Source: WGAB01 sp964406105 (GTDB lineage Bacteria > Hydrothermota > Hydrothermia > WGAB01). From it: a stretch of DNA of 64,000 nucleotides. Both the position numbers and the translations under genes were made by a program. This document shows, in pieces, positions 24,218 through 32,926 of this stretch; the stretch's first letter is position 1, and the number at the start of each line of letters is the position of its first letter. Where the stretch lies: positions 80,855 to 144,854 of the forward strand of contig CAYOQK010000021.1 of NCBI GenBank assembly GCA_964406105.1, given 5' to 3'. The notes under the pieces were generated by a model. It saw only the letters and a program-made list of their open reading frames with translations, did no database searches and was not told where the DNA came from.

Positions 24218-25596
24218 CCGCCTCCGAGGAGTCGCCACAGGGTGGCCACCACGAAGGTGGTCAAGAAGGCCACGGCCAGGGGCAGAAAGGTGCCCACCGC
24301 GGCCCACTTTTTGCTGCCGGTTTCCTTCCAAATGGTGAGAATGGTGGTGGAGCATGGGTTGTGCAGCACAGCGAAGAGCATGAGGGAGACGGCGGTCAGG
24401 AGGGTCCAGCCCTGTTGATCCACCAAGAGATGGCGTAGGGCCTCCAGGTTTTCCAGTTCCACCATGGTGCGGGCGCCGGTGTAGCCCATGATGAGGGTGG
24501 GTACCACGATCTCGTTGGCGGGCAGGGCCACGATGTAGGCCAGGAGGATCATGCCGTCCAAACCCAGCAGGGTGCCCAGGGGGTGGAGCCAGCTGGCGAG
24601 GATCTGTACCAGGCTGCGGGTACCGATGTGGAGGTTGGCCAGGAGCCAGATGAGGCCACCGGCCGGGGCGGCCATGTACACTGCGCGCCACAGGATCTTG
24701 GCCGTGCGATCAATGAAGGAGGTGTACAGGATGCGCAGCACGTCGGGCCGTCGGTAGGGAGGCAGTTCCAGCGTGAAGGCGCTGGGTTCGCCTCGGAGCA
24801 GGGTGCGCGAGAGCAGCCAGGAGATGAGGAAGGTGAACAGCACGCCCACGAGCACAGCCCCGAGCACGGCTCCTGTGGCGGCCAGCGTACGAAACCGGGG
24901 GGGCACCACCGCAGCGAAGAAGAGGCTTCCCAACAGGATGAGCAGGGGCCAACGACCGTTGCAGGGCACGAAGTTGTTGGTGAGGATGGCGATCAGCCGT
25001 TCCCGGGGGGATTCAATGATTCGGGTGGCCACCACGCCTGCGGCGTTGCAACCGAAGCCCATAGCCATGGTGAGGGCCTGCTTGCCATGAGCGCCAGCCC
25101 GTTTGAACAACCAATCCATGTTGAAGGCCACCCGGGGCAGGTAGCCCAGGTCTTCCAGGAGGGTGAACAGCGGGAAGAAGATGGCCATCGGGGGCAACAT
25201 CACGCTCACCACCCAGGCGAGGCCGCGATATACACCGTGCCAGAGGAAGTCCGTGAGAAGAGGGGGCACCGAAAGGGCCGAAAAGGCCCGACTGCCTAAG
25301 GTTTCCAGGCCGAACAGGACCCGCGCCAAGAGTTCGGAGGGGTAGTTGGCGCCCACGATGGTGATCCAAAAGATGAGGGCCAGGCCCAGGAGCATGAGGG
25401 GTAAGCCCCACAGGGGGTGGGTCACGATGCGGTCAATACGCTCTTCCCAGGACAAGGGGTCACCCTCAAGGCGCACCACCCGTTGGGTGATCTCTTCGGC
25501 TTCGGCATAAAGGGATTCCACCAGGCGGTCGCGAAAGTCTTCGGGCAAGGAGCGGCGGAGGGCGTCGGCGGTTTGCAGGATACGCTGGGTGTTCAT
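24214..25596 (-). CDS. feoB: Ferrous iron transporter FeoB, membrane (permease) half as a separate protein
   Basis: 460 residues. After a short cytoplasmic segment the protein is FeoB's nucleoside-recognition/Gate membrane region: MGFGCNAAGVVATRIIESPRERLIAILTNNFVPCNGRWPLLI, held here in pieces over about 170-210, has the pore-lining GCN and PCNGR motifs, and a second Gate copy has LPANEIVVPTLIMGY and HNPCSTTI. No G domain is attached; that is encoded by the preceding gene, which overlaps it by 4 nt. Imports Fe(II) across the cytoplasmic membrane. The split is in-frame at a normal start, so it looks natural. Confidence 0.93.
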   Translation of the reverse strand: MNTQRILQTADALRRSLPEDFRDRLVESLYAEAEEITQRVVRLEGDPLSWEERIDRIVTHPLWGLPLMLLGLALIFWITIVGANYPSELLARVLFGLETLGSRAFSALSVPPLLTDFLWHGVYRGLAWVVSVMLPPMAIFFPLFTLLEDLGYLPRVAFNMDWLFKRAGAHGKQALTMAMGFGCNAAGVVATRIIESPRERLIAILTNNFVPCNGRWPLLILLGSLFFAAVVPPRFRTLAATGAVLGAVLVGVLFTFLISWLLSRTLLRGEPSAFTLELPPYRRPDVLRILYTSFIDRTAKILWRAVYMAAPAGGLIWLLANLHIGTRSLVQILASWLHPLGTLLGLDGMILLAYIVALPANEIVVPTLIMGYTGARTMVELENLEALRHLLVDQQGWTLLTAVSLMLFAVLHNPCSTTILTIWKETGSKKWAAVGTFLPLAVAFLTTFVVATLWRLLGGG

Positions 25597-26363
25597 GGCG
25601 ATGGGATCAGTTGAGCCAGTTCGCCGGTTTCCACAGCCCGGCGGATACTGGGGTCACCGTCCAGGAGGCGCAGGGCGATCCATCGGGCGTGGGGCAGGCC
25701 AGGAAAGGCCTCCAAGAGGAGAGGAACCAAGGTCTCTACAGCGGCTTCCAGGGCAGGGTCCAGGCGGACACGTCGGGGGTGGGTGGGGATCCGGCCATCA
25801 ATCACACCCTGCACGGTTTCCAAGAGTCGTCGGAGGCCTTGGCCACGGCGGGCCACGGTGGGTACCACGGGCACCCCCAGTTCGCGGCTCAGGCCCGGGA
25901 CGTTCACCCGAATGCCCCGCCGCCGGGCTTCATCCATGAGGTTCAAGGCCACCACCACCCGAGGGGTGATCTCCAGGATCTGCAGGGTGAGGTTGAGGTT
26001 GCGTTCCAGCATGGTGGCATCCATGACCACGATGACGGCATCCGGCCGACCAAACAGCAGGAAGTCGCGGGCGATCTCCTCCTCGGGCGACATGGTGAGC
26101 AGCGAATAGGTGCCGGGGAGGTCCACCACTTTGTAGCGTTTGCCACCGAAGGAGAACCCTCCTTCGGCGCGGGTCACGGTTTTGCCGGGCCAGTTCCCCA
26201 CGTGCTGCCGAAGGCCGGTAAGGGCGTTGAACAGGGTGCTTTTGCCGGTGTTGGGGTTGCCAGCCAGGGCCAGAAGATGGTCCCATTTCCCCTCTTCCAG
26301 GAGCCACTCCCGGTGGTACAGGGGGCAGGTTTCGCAGGCAGGGGGTTTAAGCCGCAGTTTCAT
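25593..26363 (-). CDS. FeoB G-protein half (stand-alone GTPase)
   Basis: 256 residues with the FeoB GTPase motifs: G1 GNPNTGKST (about 35-43), the switch region QHVGNWPGKTV, G3 DLPGTYSL (about 80) and G4 NLMDEA, followed by the helical GDI-like domain. It lacks all membrane helices, which are in the next gene. The N-terminus has an unusual Cys pair, CETCPLY (10-16), before the GTPase. Overlaps the upstream DtxR-FeoA fusion by 17 nt and the permease gene by 4 nt, which argues for equal synthesis. Confidence 0.92.
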   Translation of the reverse strand: MKLRLKPPACETCPLYHREWLLEEGKWDHLLALAGNPNTGKSTLFNALTGLRQHVGNWPGKTVTRAEGGFSFGGKRYKVVDLPGTYSLLTMSPEEEIARDFLLFGRPDAVIVVMDATMLERNLNLTLQILEITPRVVVALNLMDEARRRGIRVNVPGLSRELGVPVVPTVARRGQGLRRLLETVQGVIDGRIPTHPRRVRLDPALEAAVETLVPLLLEAFPGLPHARWIALRLLDGDPSIRRAVETGELAQLIPSP

Positions 26364-27360
26364 GGGGATCCTCCTGGAGCCAGATCTCTTGGGCCTGCTC
26401 GCGGCGAAGGGCGATCAGACTTCCACGGATCCAGTAGGCCGTGGGATCCCCTTGGCCGAAGGCGCTCCGGAGTACGGGCTTTACCCGGGCACCGGGCGTG
26501 AACCCTAAGTCCAGGAGCCGACGCCGAAGCAGCCCTTGGATTCTGGGCGAGATGCGGTCCACCCGAGCCCAGGTACCTGGGGGCAGGTCGGCCAGGGTTC
26601 GGTGGACTTTGGGGATCGGGGGTGCTTGGGGCAGAACCCGGACTCCGATGTTGTTGGCCAGGATGGGCGCCAACCAAAGCTCGCGGCCGTCCACCTGGAG
26701 CCGTAGGCCCGTAGGCAGGTTCTCTAAGACCCGAAGCACGGTGTTTAAGTAGATGCCTTCGGCGACGATCTGGGCGAAGATGTCGGCGGGCTCGTCTTCC
26801 AGGTGAACCACCTGAACCCAGGTATCTGGGGCCACGTCGGTGAGGGGGGTACCGGGTTCTTCGGGCCCAATGAGGCCGGCTTCATCGGGGATGGGGTCGC
26901 CGTGGGGGTCCCGTAAGGGGTGGCCCATCCGGGCTGCCAGATCGCGCAGTTCCTCGGGACTGAGGCGATGTTCTTGACGTTCTGCGTAGCGGTGCAGATC
27001 CTTGGGTGGCAGATCCGTGGCATAGGCCAGATAGTACTCCCATAGGCGGTGGGCCCGAACGATCCGGGTGGCCTCACGCCGCCCCTGCGGGGTGAGGAAC
27101 ACCCGGTTGCCGCGCAGTTGCACGAAGCCCAGGTGGCACAGTTGGTTCACCAGCCGAGCCGTAGCCGGGAGTGAGAGGTTCAGGTAGCCGGCCAGGGATT
27201 CCAGGGGAATCCCCTGATGCCGGGGATCTCGGGAGAGCAGGAATTTCAGGGTATCCTCGCGGGTTTCGCGGCGCTGTATGCGCCAGCGTTCCCAGCCGTG
27301 GACCAGTAGCCAGCCCACGAACGCCCCGAGGAGCACCGCTACGGTTCCGAGCACCCACAT
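26347..27360 (-). CDS. Membrane-anchored DtxR-like regulator fused to two FeoA-type domains
   Basis: 337 residues. Order: membrane helix (about 2-22), winged helix (about 35-95: LSLPATARLVNQLCHLGFVQ), DtxR dimer/metal-like region with the ARMGHPLRDPHGDPIPDEAG signature (about 142-161), an SH3-like FeoA domain (about 172-240) and a second FeoA domain (about 255-333: LADLPPGTWARVDRI ... LRRRLLDLGFTPGARV). No separate feoA exists here, so the last domain may serve FeoB, whose G-protein gene overlaps its end. The ATG is inside a palindromic operator. A membrane-bound DNA-binding sensor is inferred; it may instead have lost DNA binding. Confidence 0.83.
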   Translation of the reverse strand: MWVLGTVAVLLGAFVGWLLVHGWERWRIQRRETREDTLKFLLSRDPRHQGIPLESLAGYLNLSLPATARLVNQLCHLGFVQLRGNRVFLTPQGRREATRIVRAHRLWEYYLAYATDLPPKDLHRYAERQEHRLSPEELRDLAARMGHPLRDPHGDPIPDEAGLIGPEEPGTPLTDVAPDTWVQVVHLEDEPADIFAQIVAEGIYLNTVLRVLENLPTGLRLQVDGRELWLAPILANNIGVRVLPQAPPIPKVHRTLADLPPGTWARVDRISPRIQGLLRRRLLDLGFTPGARVKPVLRSAFGQGDPTAYWIRGSLIALRREQAQEIWLQEDPHETAA

Positions 27361-27388
27361 TTTAGGCTCACCTAAAAATCCTTTTAGG
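27360..27388 (-). promoter_or_regulatory. Triple-arm DtxR-type operator at the start of the feo unit
   Basis: Three 7-bp arms at an 11-bp period: TTTTAGG (27360-27366), CCTAAAA (27371-27377), TTTTAGG (27382-27388), each separated by 4 bp. Adjacent arms form two overlapping 18-bp palindromes. The first arm covers the start codon of the DtxR-FeoA gene. The TTAGG/CCTAA half-sites resemble known DtxR/IdeR boxes. Confidence 0.75.
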
Positions 27389-27435
27389 CAAGTTTAAAGG
27401 ACCGGACCCGGTGCCACAAGGGCGGCGGCGGGCCC

Positions 27436-28779
27436 TTAGGGTGAAGGGTTGGGGAACTGCTGGGCGAGCCGGTGGAACACCTGGGCCCTCTGAAGGGCCT
27501 GCAGGCCACCTCGGAGGTTCATCGCCCGAAAACCGAGGTTCCGGAGTTTGACGGTGACCGCGTAGCTGCTGCGACCAGTGTTGCAGTACACCAGCAGGTA
27601 GTGGCTGCGCTTCCACGGCCGGAGAGGCCGCGACGCCCGCCGGGGATCCTCCTCCAGGGCCTCGGCGGGCACGTGGAGGGCCCCCTCCAGGTGGTTCTCC
27701 TCGTATTCCTCCTGCGAACGCACGTCCAGAAGGATCAGCGGTTGCGGTGCTGAGTTCGTGAGCAGTGCTTCAGGATCCAACTCCAGGGGAAGGGTGGAAG
27801 GCGCGGAGCGGAGCAGGGCTACCCGGCGGCATCGGGCGCACAGGCCCTCCGAAGAAGAGGTGGGCTCACCACATTGCCGGCATGCTTGCACCTGCTGGGG
27901 CCCCGGCTCCCTCTGGGGGATCAGGGGCACCAGTTTCTTTAGGAATACCGCCAGTAACTGGTGCTTGACGTTGGGGTTCTGGGTTTCCAGATTGTCCAGC
28001 AGGGCCTTGTACCGGTGCACAGAGCTGCCGGACCCGTGGGGGCAGTTGCATTCCTGTACCGGAAGACGGTTTAGAAGCACGTAATACAGGTCTTCGCGTT
28101 CCGGTGTGTGGATCAGGGGTTTCACCTTTCGGGCCTGTCCGGGGATCAGAGGGGGCAACACGGGTTTCAGCCGCTGGATGCTTTCCAGGTCGCCGGCGAA
28201 GAAGGCGGAGAGCATGGTGCCCACCGTATCGTCCAGGTTGTGGCCGGTGGCCAGTACGGTGGCGCCGTGTTCTCGGGCCACCTTGGAGAAGAGGTGACGC
28301 TTGATGGCTCCACACACCGAGCACATCTTGTGGCGGTATCGTGTGGCCAGGAAGTCGTCCATGCGGTACCCCTCCTCTTGGGGCACCGAGTACACCACCA
28401 GGGGAACCCGGAGATCCTCGGTGAGCTTGCGGACCTTGGCCTCCAGATGGTCCGAGTAATAGGCGATGCCGAGGTTCAGGTACACGGCGAGGAGGTCTTG
28501 GTTTGGAAACGCCCTTTTGAGGGCGTGGAGCAGGGCCACGCTGTCTTTGCCGCCCGAAACGGCGACGGCCACCCGGTCCTGGGGTCCGAACATTCGGTAG
28601 CGCTCCACGGTGCGGCGTACCCGTCGCACGAAGAAGTCGCTGAAGCAGGAAGCGCACAGGCGTTTGCGGGCGTACCGCAGATGCACCACGGCCTCTTTCT
28701 GACGACACTCCGAGCAGGGAACGCCTAAGGGGTCCAGGCGAACCGTGATGCGGGGAGCCCCACACTTGGCGTACTGCAC
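27436..28779 (-). CDS. ttuA: TtuA-type tRNA 2-thiolation enzyme fused to a rhodanese domain
   Basis: 447 residues, GTG start. An N-terminal zinc finger (C6, CSEC at 22-25, CASC at 42-45) is followed by a PP-loop ATPase with SGGKDSVALL (about 75-84), CSVCGAIKR (about 150) and ATGHNLDDTVGTML, the TtuA/Ncs6 pattern with three Cys for an Fe-S cluster. A second zinc finger lies at about 300-318. From about 345 comes a rhodanese domain with active-site loop VYCNTGRSS. TtuA makes 2-thiouridine at tRNA position 54 in thermophiles. The fused rhodanese could hand over persulfide sulfur. It lies 19 nt after ferritin. Confidence 0.88.
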   Translation of the reverse strand: MQYAKCGAPRITVRLDPLGVPCSECRQKEAVVHLRYARKRLCASCFSDFFVRRVRRTVERYRMFGPQDRVAVAVSGGKDSVALLHALKRAFPNQDLLAVYLNLGIAYYSDHLEAKVRKLTEDLRVPLVVYSVPQEEGYRMDDFLATRYRHKMCSVCGAIKRHLFSKVAREHGATVLATGHNLDDTVGTMLSAFFAGDLESIQRLKPVLPPLIPGQARKVKPLIHTPEREDLYYVLLNRLPVQECNCPHGSGSSVHRYKALLDNLETQNPNVKHQLLAVFLKKLVPLIPQREPGPQQVQACRQCGEPTSSSEGLCARCRRVALLRSAPSTLPLELDPEALLTNSAPQPLILLDVRSQEEYEENHLEGALHVPAEALEEDPRRASRPLRPWKRSHYLLVYCNTGRSSYAVTVKLRNLGFRAMNLRGGLQALQRAQVFHRLAQQFPNPSP

Positions 28780-28798
28780 GGCTCTTTGAGGGATAGGT

Positions 28799-29293
28799 TT
28801 ACTCGGGTTTTCGTGTTGCCAGTTCCCGATCCAGCATCAGCAGGGCCGGAGGATGGTCTTGCACCCGCTGGAGTTTCTGGAGTACGGCTTCTGCCGAGGC
28901 CTCTTCCTCCACCTGTTCCTCCACGAACCACTGGAGGAAGACCTCGGTGGCGTAGTCTTTGAGGGTGCGGGCCAGGTGCATGAGTTCGTGGATGCGTTGA
29001 GTAACCGTCCGCTCGTGCTCCAGAGCGTGGGCAAAGGCTTCCGTGGGCGTGTTCCACTCGGCCTGGGGGGCAGGGATGTCCTGGAGGTTCACGCGACCCA
29101 GCCGTTCGTGGATGTAATCAAAGATCCGCAGGGCGTGGCCCACTTCCTCCTGGGCCTGGAGCCGCATCCAATGAGCAAACCCCGGAAGGCTTTGGGCCTC
29201 AAAGTAGGCCGCCATGGCCAGGTACAGGTACGCCGAAGAGAGTTCGGCCTGAATTTGCTGGTTCAATGCATCCTGCATTTTGGGATCCAGCAT
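28799..29293 (-). CDS. ftn: Ferritin (non-haem iron storage)
   Basis: 164 residues, a bacterial ferritin of normal size. Ferroxidase-centre positions are visible: Glu17 in QAELSSAYLYLAM, the QAQEEVGHALRIFDY helix (Glu49/50, His53), Glu94 (EHERTV) and the QWFVEEQVEEEA helix. Stores iron as a ferric mineral in a 24-mer. AGGAGG lies 8 nt before the ATG. It heads a minus-strand run ferritin-ttuA-(regulator)-feoB, so iron storage, import and an Fe-S enzyme are grouped. Confidence 0.96.
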   Translation of the reverse strand: MLDPKMQDALNQQIQAELSSAYLYLAMAAYFEAQSLPGFAHWMRLQAQEEVGHALRIFDYIHERLGRVNLQDIPAPQAEWNTPTEAFAHALEHERTVTQRIHELMHLARTLKDYATEVFLQWFVEEQVEEEASAEAVLQKLQRVQDHPPALLMLDRELATRKPE

Positions 29294-29343
29294 GGTGTTT
29301 CCTCCTGGGTTGGTTCAGTGAATCGGTCAACGGAGCTTTATTA

Positions 29344-29372
29344 ACCTTAGGGCCAACCTTTTCCCTTTGCAA
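29344..29372 (-). promoter_or_regulatory. Promoter of ferritin
   Basis: TTGCAA (29367-29372), 17-nt spacer, TAAGGT (29344-29349) on the minus strand; the leader would be about 45 nt and carries the SD. No TTTTAGG operator is visible here, unlike the feo unit. Confidence 0.5.
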
Positions 29373-29447
29373 GCCTGGTTCATCGGGGAATCCGTCCTTT
29401 CTGCACCTGTCCCCACGCGATGGGGCTTGGGATCGGGACCGTTGCGG

Positions 29448-29475
29448 TTGACGCTCTGGACGTAGGGCGTATAAT
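29448..29475 (+). promoter_or_regulatory. Promoter of rpmB-tamB
   Basis: TTGACG (29448-29453), 16-nt spacer, TATAAT (29470-29475). The rpmB ATG at 29503 is preceded by AAAGGAG, so this is a conventional led transcript. Confidence 0.75.
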
Positions 29476-29502
29476 TTGCGGCCCCCAAAAGGAGTGATTG
29501 GC

Positions 29503-29691
29503 ATGGCAGCACGGTGTGATTTGTGCGGAAAAGGCGTGCAGTTTGGCAACCGGGTGAGCCACTCCCACCATCTCACCCGCAGGAAATGGAAACCCAACCT
29601 CCACGTGGTTCGGGTGCGGATGGAAGATGGCACGGTCAAACGCATGAAACTCTGTACCAAATGCATGAGAAAGGTACAGAAGGCCGTATAA
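29503..29691 (+). CDS. rpmB: Large ribosomal subunit protein bL28
   Basis: 62 residues: MAARCDLCGKGVQFGNRVSHSHHLTRRKW at the start (split motif) and LHVVRV...LCTKCMRK near the end. CDLC and CTKC form the zinc-binding variant of L28 (C+ form). Length and motif order are typical. The ATG at 29503 has AAAGGAG upstream. tamB follows after 10 nt. Confidence 0.96.
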   Translation: MAARCDLCGKGVQFGNRVSHSHHLTRRKWKPNLHVVRVRMEDGTVKRMKLCTKCMRKVQKAV

Positions 29692-29701
29692 CCGGTTTCT
29701 C

Positions 29702-32700
29702 ATGGCCCGTAAGGGCGGGCGGATCCTCCTCGTTCTCCTCACACTTCTCCTGGTTTTCCTGCTGCTCTACCTGGGAGGGGTGGGATGGGGACTCCCCTGG
29801 TGGCTGAAACATCGCTTGGGCCGTGGCTGGGTGCTGGAGGGCTATCGGTTTCGGCCCCCGGGCACGGTAGAGATCCGACGGCTCCTGGCTCCGGATTCCT
29901 CCTGGGTTCTCCATAACCTTCAGATCAAAGCCTCTCCGTGGGACCTGGCCTTTCGCCGGATCAGCGCCCTGCGGATCCGCTCCTTAGAAGTGCGCTGGAA
30001 ACCCTCGGGCCAGGGCTCTCCGGCCCAGGAACAACGGCCGACGGTGCCGGTGCTGGTGAAGCACGCCCGTTTGGACACCCTGGTGGTTCACCGTGCCCCC
30101 TGGACCCTGGAGGTCCATCTCCTCGCCGTAGAGGCCTCGGGTGCACCCCACCGGTTTGCCTATACCGTGGAAATGTCGCAGATCCGGCTCCAGCAGGGGG
30201 AACGGGTGGTGGCCCGTCAATCCCTTCAGTTGGAGGGAGTGTACGAAAACGGCGATCTCCTGACCCATCGGCTGGCGTTGGCTGGCTGGCCTGTCCGTGG
30301 GGTCCTGCTCTTTTCCCTTAAAGGTCATCAACTGGAGTTCCAGAGCGATTCCCTGGCTTGGGATACCTTGGCGGTGCTCCGGAACCTGATGGGCACCGCC
30401 GACCTCCGAACCCCAGGCGGTACGGTGCATCTGGCACGGCTCCGTGTGGGGCGGTACCAGGCTGGTCCGCTGCACCTGGGGGTGGTGTGGAACCCACCGC
30501 GCCTGGAACTGGTGAGGTTTGAAGGCACGGTCCAGTGGCTTCGGGTCAAGGCCCAGGGGTGGTGGGAACCCGCAGGTTTGCGGTATGACCTGCAGATGGA
30601 AGCCCAAGGTGCCTGGCGCTCCCTGCGGGTTCAGGGATTGAGGGTGCATCTCCAGGGGATGGGCCTTGAGGGGGCTGCCGTGGCACAAGCGACGCGCCTG
30701 GACTGGGAAGGTCGGGTGTTCCAAGGGCTCCAGGCCCGATGGTCCTGGCAGGCCCCCCAGCGGTGGGTTCTGCATGCCTTCACCGTTCAAAGCCCTTCCA
30801 TCGCAGCCCACGGGTGGGGCCATCGGGATTCTCTAAGCCTGCGGGCAGTGTTGCAACAGGTGCCCCTGAGTTGGAGCGGCGCCTCAGGGCTACCCGGAAC
30901 CCTCTCCTTGCACCTCCAGGTGACCGGGCCCTATCGCTGGCCCCAGTGGCAGGGCCGGGGACGAGTGGAGGGATGGCAGTACCCTCGCCAGGTGTCCTTG
31001 TCCTTTCCGGTGGAGTTCCAAGGAACGCCCCGCCAAACCCAGATCCGGATCCGCCAGTTGGAGGGGCGGGTGGGACATCAGCAGGTGCGCAAAGGCTGGG
31101 CGCGCCTGGAAATCGGGCCCGAGGGGGGCGGTTTTGCAGGCTCCCTAACCCTGGAGGATTCCAGCCGTTTGGAGGTTTCCGGCGAATGGTCACAGGTGGC
31201 AGGGCTAACGGTGGTGTTGGACTCCCTCGTATATCAAACGCCCAGATACGGTACCGGTTTTGTGCTCTGGGCCCATTTGCAACAGGACGCCCGCGAGCGG
31301 GATCTGTTCCTGTCCGGTTATGATCTGCAGGGAGGCGAGTTCCTGGTGGTGGGCACCCAGCGGGATACCCTCCTCACCCTGGAGGCGGACCTGGCGAACC
31401 TGGCCCTGGCTCCCCTGCCCTTGCCCGCCCACACCGATGGGCAGGCCTCCCTTCACCTTCGGGCTTATGGCAGCCTGCAAGCCCCCCATTTGGAGATCCA
31501 GGCCCGATGGTTCGGCGACACCCTGTTGGGCATGGCTGTGGACTCTGCGGAGGCTGAGGCTGTGATCCAGCGGCGGTTGGTGCGGGTTTCTTGGCTCCGC
31601 ATGACCCACGGCTCTCGGGAGTTGCGGGCCTATGGCGAGGCCCTGATGCCCCCGAATTTCTGGTTGCGTCGGGATTTTCATCCCCTGCGGGATTCCCTCG
31701 CCCTCTACCTTTGGCAGTGGCCCCTTTCGCCCCTGCTCCGAACCCAGCCCTCGGGCCTGTACATCAGTCAACTGTTTGCGTCGGGCGAGGTGCACGCCAC
31801 CGGAACCCTGGAGGCTCCTCGGTTCCAAGGAACCCTCACCCTGGAAAGCCCCTCGGTGGTGTTGATCTCCTCGTCCACCGAGATCCACGATTTCCGAGCC
31901 GACCTCCAACTTCGGGAACAGCGCCTGGAGATCCCCCACTTTGAGGGTTCTCCTTCCCGTGGGAGGGTGTGGGGAGAGGGGTATACCCGCTTGAGGGGGT
32001 GGAGTTTGGATACCGTGGCCCTGCAACTCCATCTGCAGGATTTCCCCCTCCAGCCCCAGCCCGACGTGGAGGTGTGGGTGTCCGGGCCGCTGAGCATCCA
32101 GGGCGTGTTCCCACATTTGCACCTTGACGGCAACCTCACCCTCACCGAGGGGTACATCACCACCCCCTTTGGGGCACGGCAGGAGGCCCCAGCCACCACT
32201 GCGGCCCCGTCGCCGGTGACCTTCCGGATTCGGCTGAGGGCCCCTGGCCAGCTCTTCTTCATCAACGATGTGCTGCAAGCCGAGTTGCAGGCGGATCTCA
32301 CCATGGAGAAGGATCAGCCCGTCGGCCGATACCTCTCTGGAGAGCTCCAGGTGCTCCAAGGCACCCTTACGTACCTGGACCGCACCTTCCGCATTGAGGA
32401 GGGCCGCCTGGTGTTCGCCCATGACCCCAACTTTGACCCGCAGATTGACTTCCAGGCCGTGACCACGGTGCAGGAGACCATCCTGATCCGCCTGTTGGCC
32501 TCAGGCACCCTCAAAGAACCCCAGGTTCAACTGGTGTCGGACCCGGTGTTGCCCATGGAGGACTTGGTGTCTTTGCTCTCCTTTGGGTTCACCCTGGGGC
32601 AACTGGCTCCCAGCGCGGCCACCCTGGAGTATCTCCGGAGCCGCTCCGTGAATCTGGCCGAAGCCTTGGTATCCCGAGAATTGAAACGTCGGCTCCGGCT

Positions 32701-32926
32701 TTCGGAACTGGAAATTGAAACCGGCTTAGCCGGTCGGTCTCCCCATTTCACCGTGGGTTTTTATCTCTCTCCTCGGGTACATATCCGCTACACCCATGAC
32801 CTTCAAAGCCCCTCCAAGGACGTATTTACCTTGAACTACCTGCTCACTCGTCGCCTGTGGCTGTACGTGGATCGGGATCGGGACAGCCGGCTGGGGGTGG
32901 GCCTCAACTGGCGGTACCGGTTCTAA
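29702..32926 (+). CDS. tamB: TamB / DUF490-family translocation and assembly protein
   Basis: 1074 residues. One N-terminal membrane helix (about 8-30), then a long run of short beta strands typical of the AsmA/TamB lipid-conducting groove, ending in the conserved C-terminal DUF490 domain: GTLTYLDRTFRIEEGRLVFA, DPQIDFQAVTTV, LVSDPVLPMEDLVSLLSFG and a final KDVFTLNYLLTRRLWLYVDRD region ending in Phe. Bridges inner and outer membrane, in phospholipid transport or barrel assembly. Strong evidence for a two-membrane envelope. No tamA neighbour is seen; the barrel partner may be BamA. Its end overlaps the convergent gene by 4 nt. Confidence 0.9.
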   Translation: MARKGGRILLVLLTLLLVFLLLYLGGVGWGLPWWLKHRLGRGWVLEGYRFRPPGTVEIRRLLAPDSSWVLHNLQIKASPWDLAFRRISALRIRSLEVRWKPSGQGSPAQEQRPTVPVLVKHARLDTLVVHRAPWTLEVHLLAVEASGAPHRFAYTVEMSQIRLQQGERVVARQSLQLEGVYENGDLLTHRLALAGWPVRGVLLFSLKGHQLEFQSDSLAWDTLAVLRNLMGTADLRTPGGTVHLARLRVGRYQAGPLHLGVVWNPPRLELVRFEGTVQWLRVKAQGWWEPAGLRYDLQMEAQGAWRSLRVQGLRVHLQGMGLEGAAVAQATRLDWEGRVFQGLQARWSWQAPQRWVLHAFTVQSPSIAAHGWGHRDSLSLRAVLQQVPLSWSGASGLPGTLSLHLQVTGPYRWPQWQGRGRVEGWQYPRQVSLSFPVEFQGTPRQTQIRIRQLEGRVGHQQVRKGWARLEIGPEGGGFAGSLTLEDSSRLEVSGEWSQVAGLTVVLDSLVYQTPRYGTGFVLWAHLQQDARERDLFLSGYDLQGGEFLVVGTQRDTLLTLEADLANLALAPLPLPAHTDGQASLHLRAYGSLQAPHLEIQARWFGDTLLGMAVDSAEAEAVIQRRLVRVSWLRMTHGSRELRAYGEALMPPNFWLRRDFHPLRDSLALYLWQWPLSPLLRTQPSGLYISQLFASGEVHATGTLEAPRFQGTLTLESPSVVLISSSTEIHDFRADLQLREQRLEIPHFEGSPSRGRVWGEGYTRLRGWSLDTVALQLHLQDFPLQPQPDVEVWVSGPLSIQGVFPHLHLDGNLTLTEGYITTPFGARQEAPATTAAPSPVTFRIRLRAPGQLFFINDVLQAELQADLTMEKDQPVGRYLSGELQVLQGTLTYLDRTFRIEEGRLVFAHDPNFDPQIDFQAVTTVQETILIRLLASGTLKEPQVQLVSDPVLPMEDLVSLLSFGFTLGQLAPSAATLEYLRSRSVNLAEALVSRELKRRLRLSELEIETGLAGRSPHFTVGFYLSPRVHIRYTHDLQSPSKDVFTLNYLLTRRLWLYVDRDRDSRLGVGLNWRYRF

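Noticed and set aside
24214..26363. FeoB split as a sequencing frameshift
   Set aside because: Both halves have proper starts and stops with a 4-nt ATGA overlap like neighbouring genes, and the split is at the domain border.
31205..32422. 405-codon minus-strand frame inside tamB
   Set aside because: Antisense shadow; tamB has intact family domains across the region.
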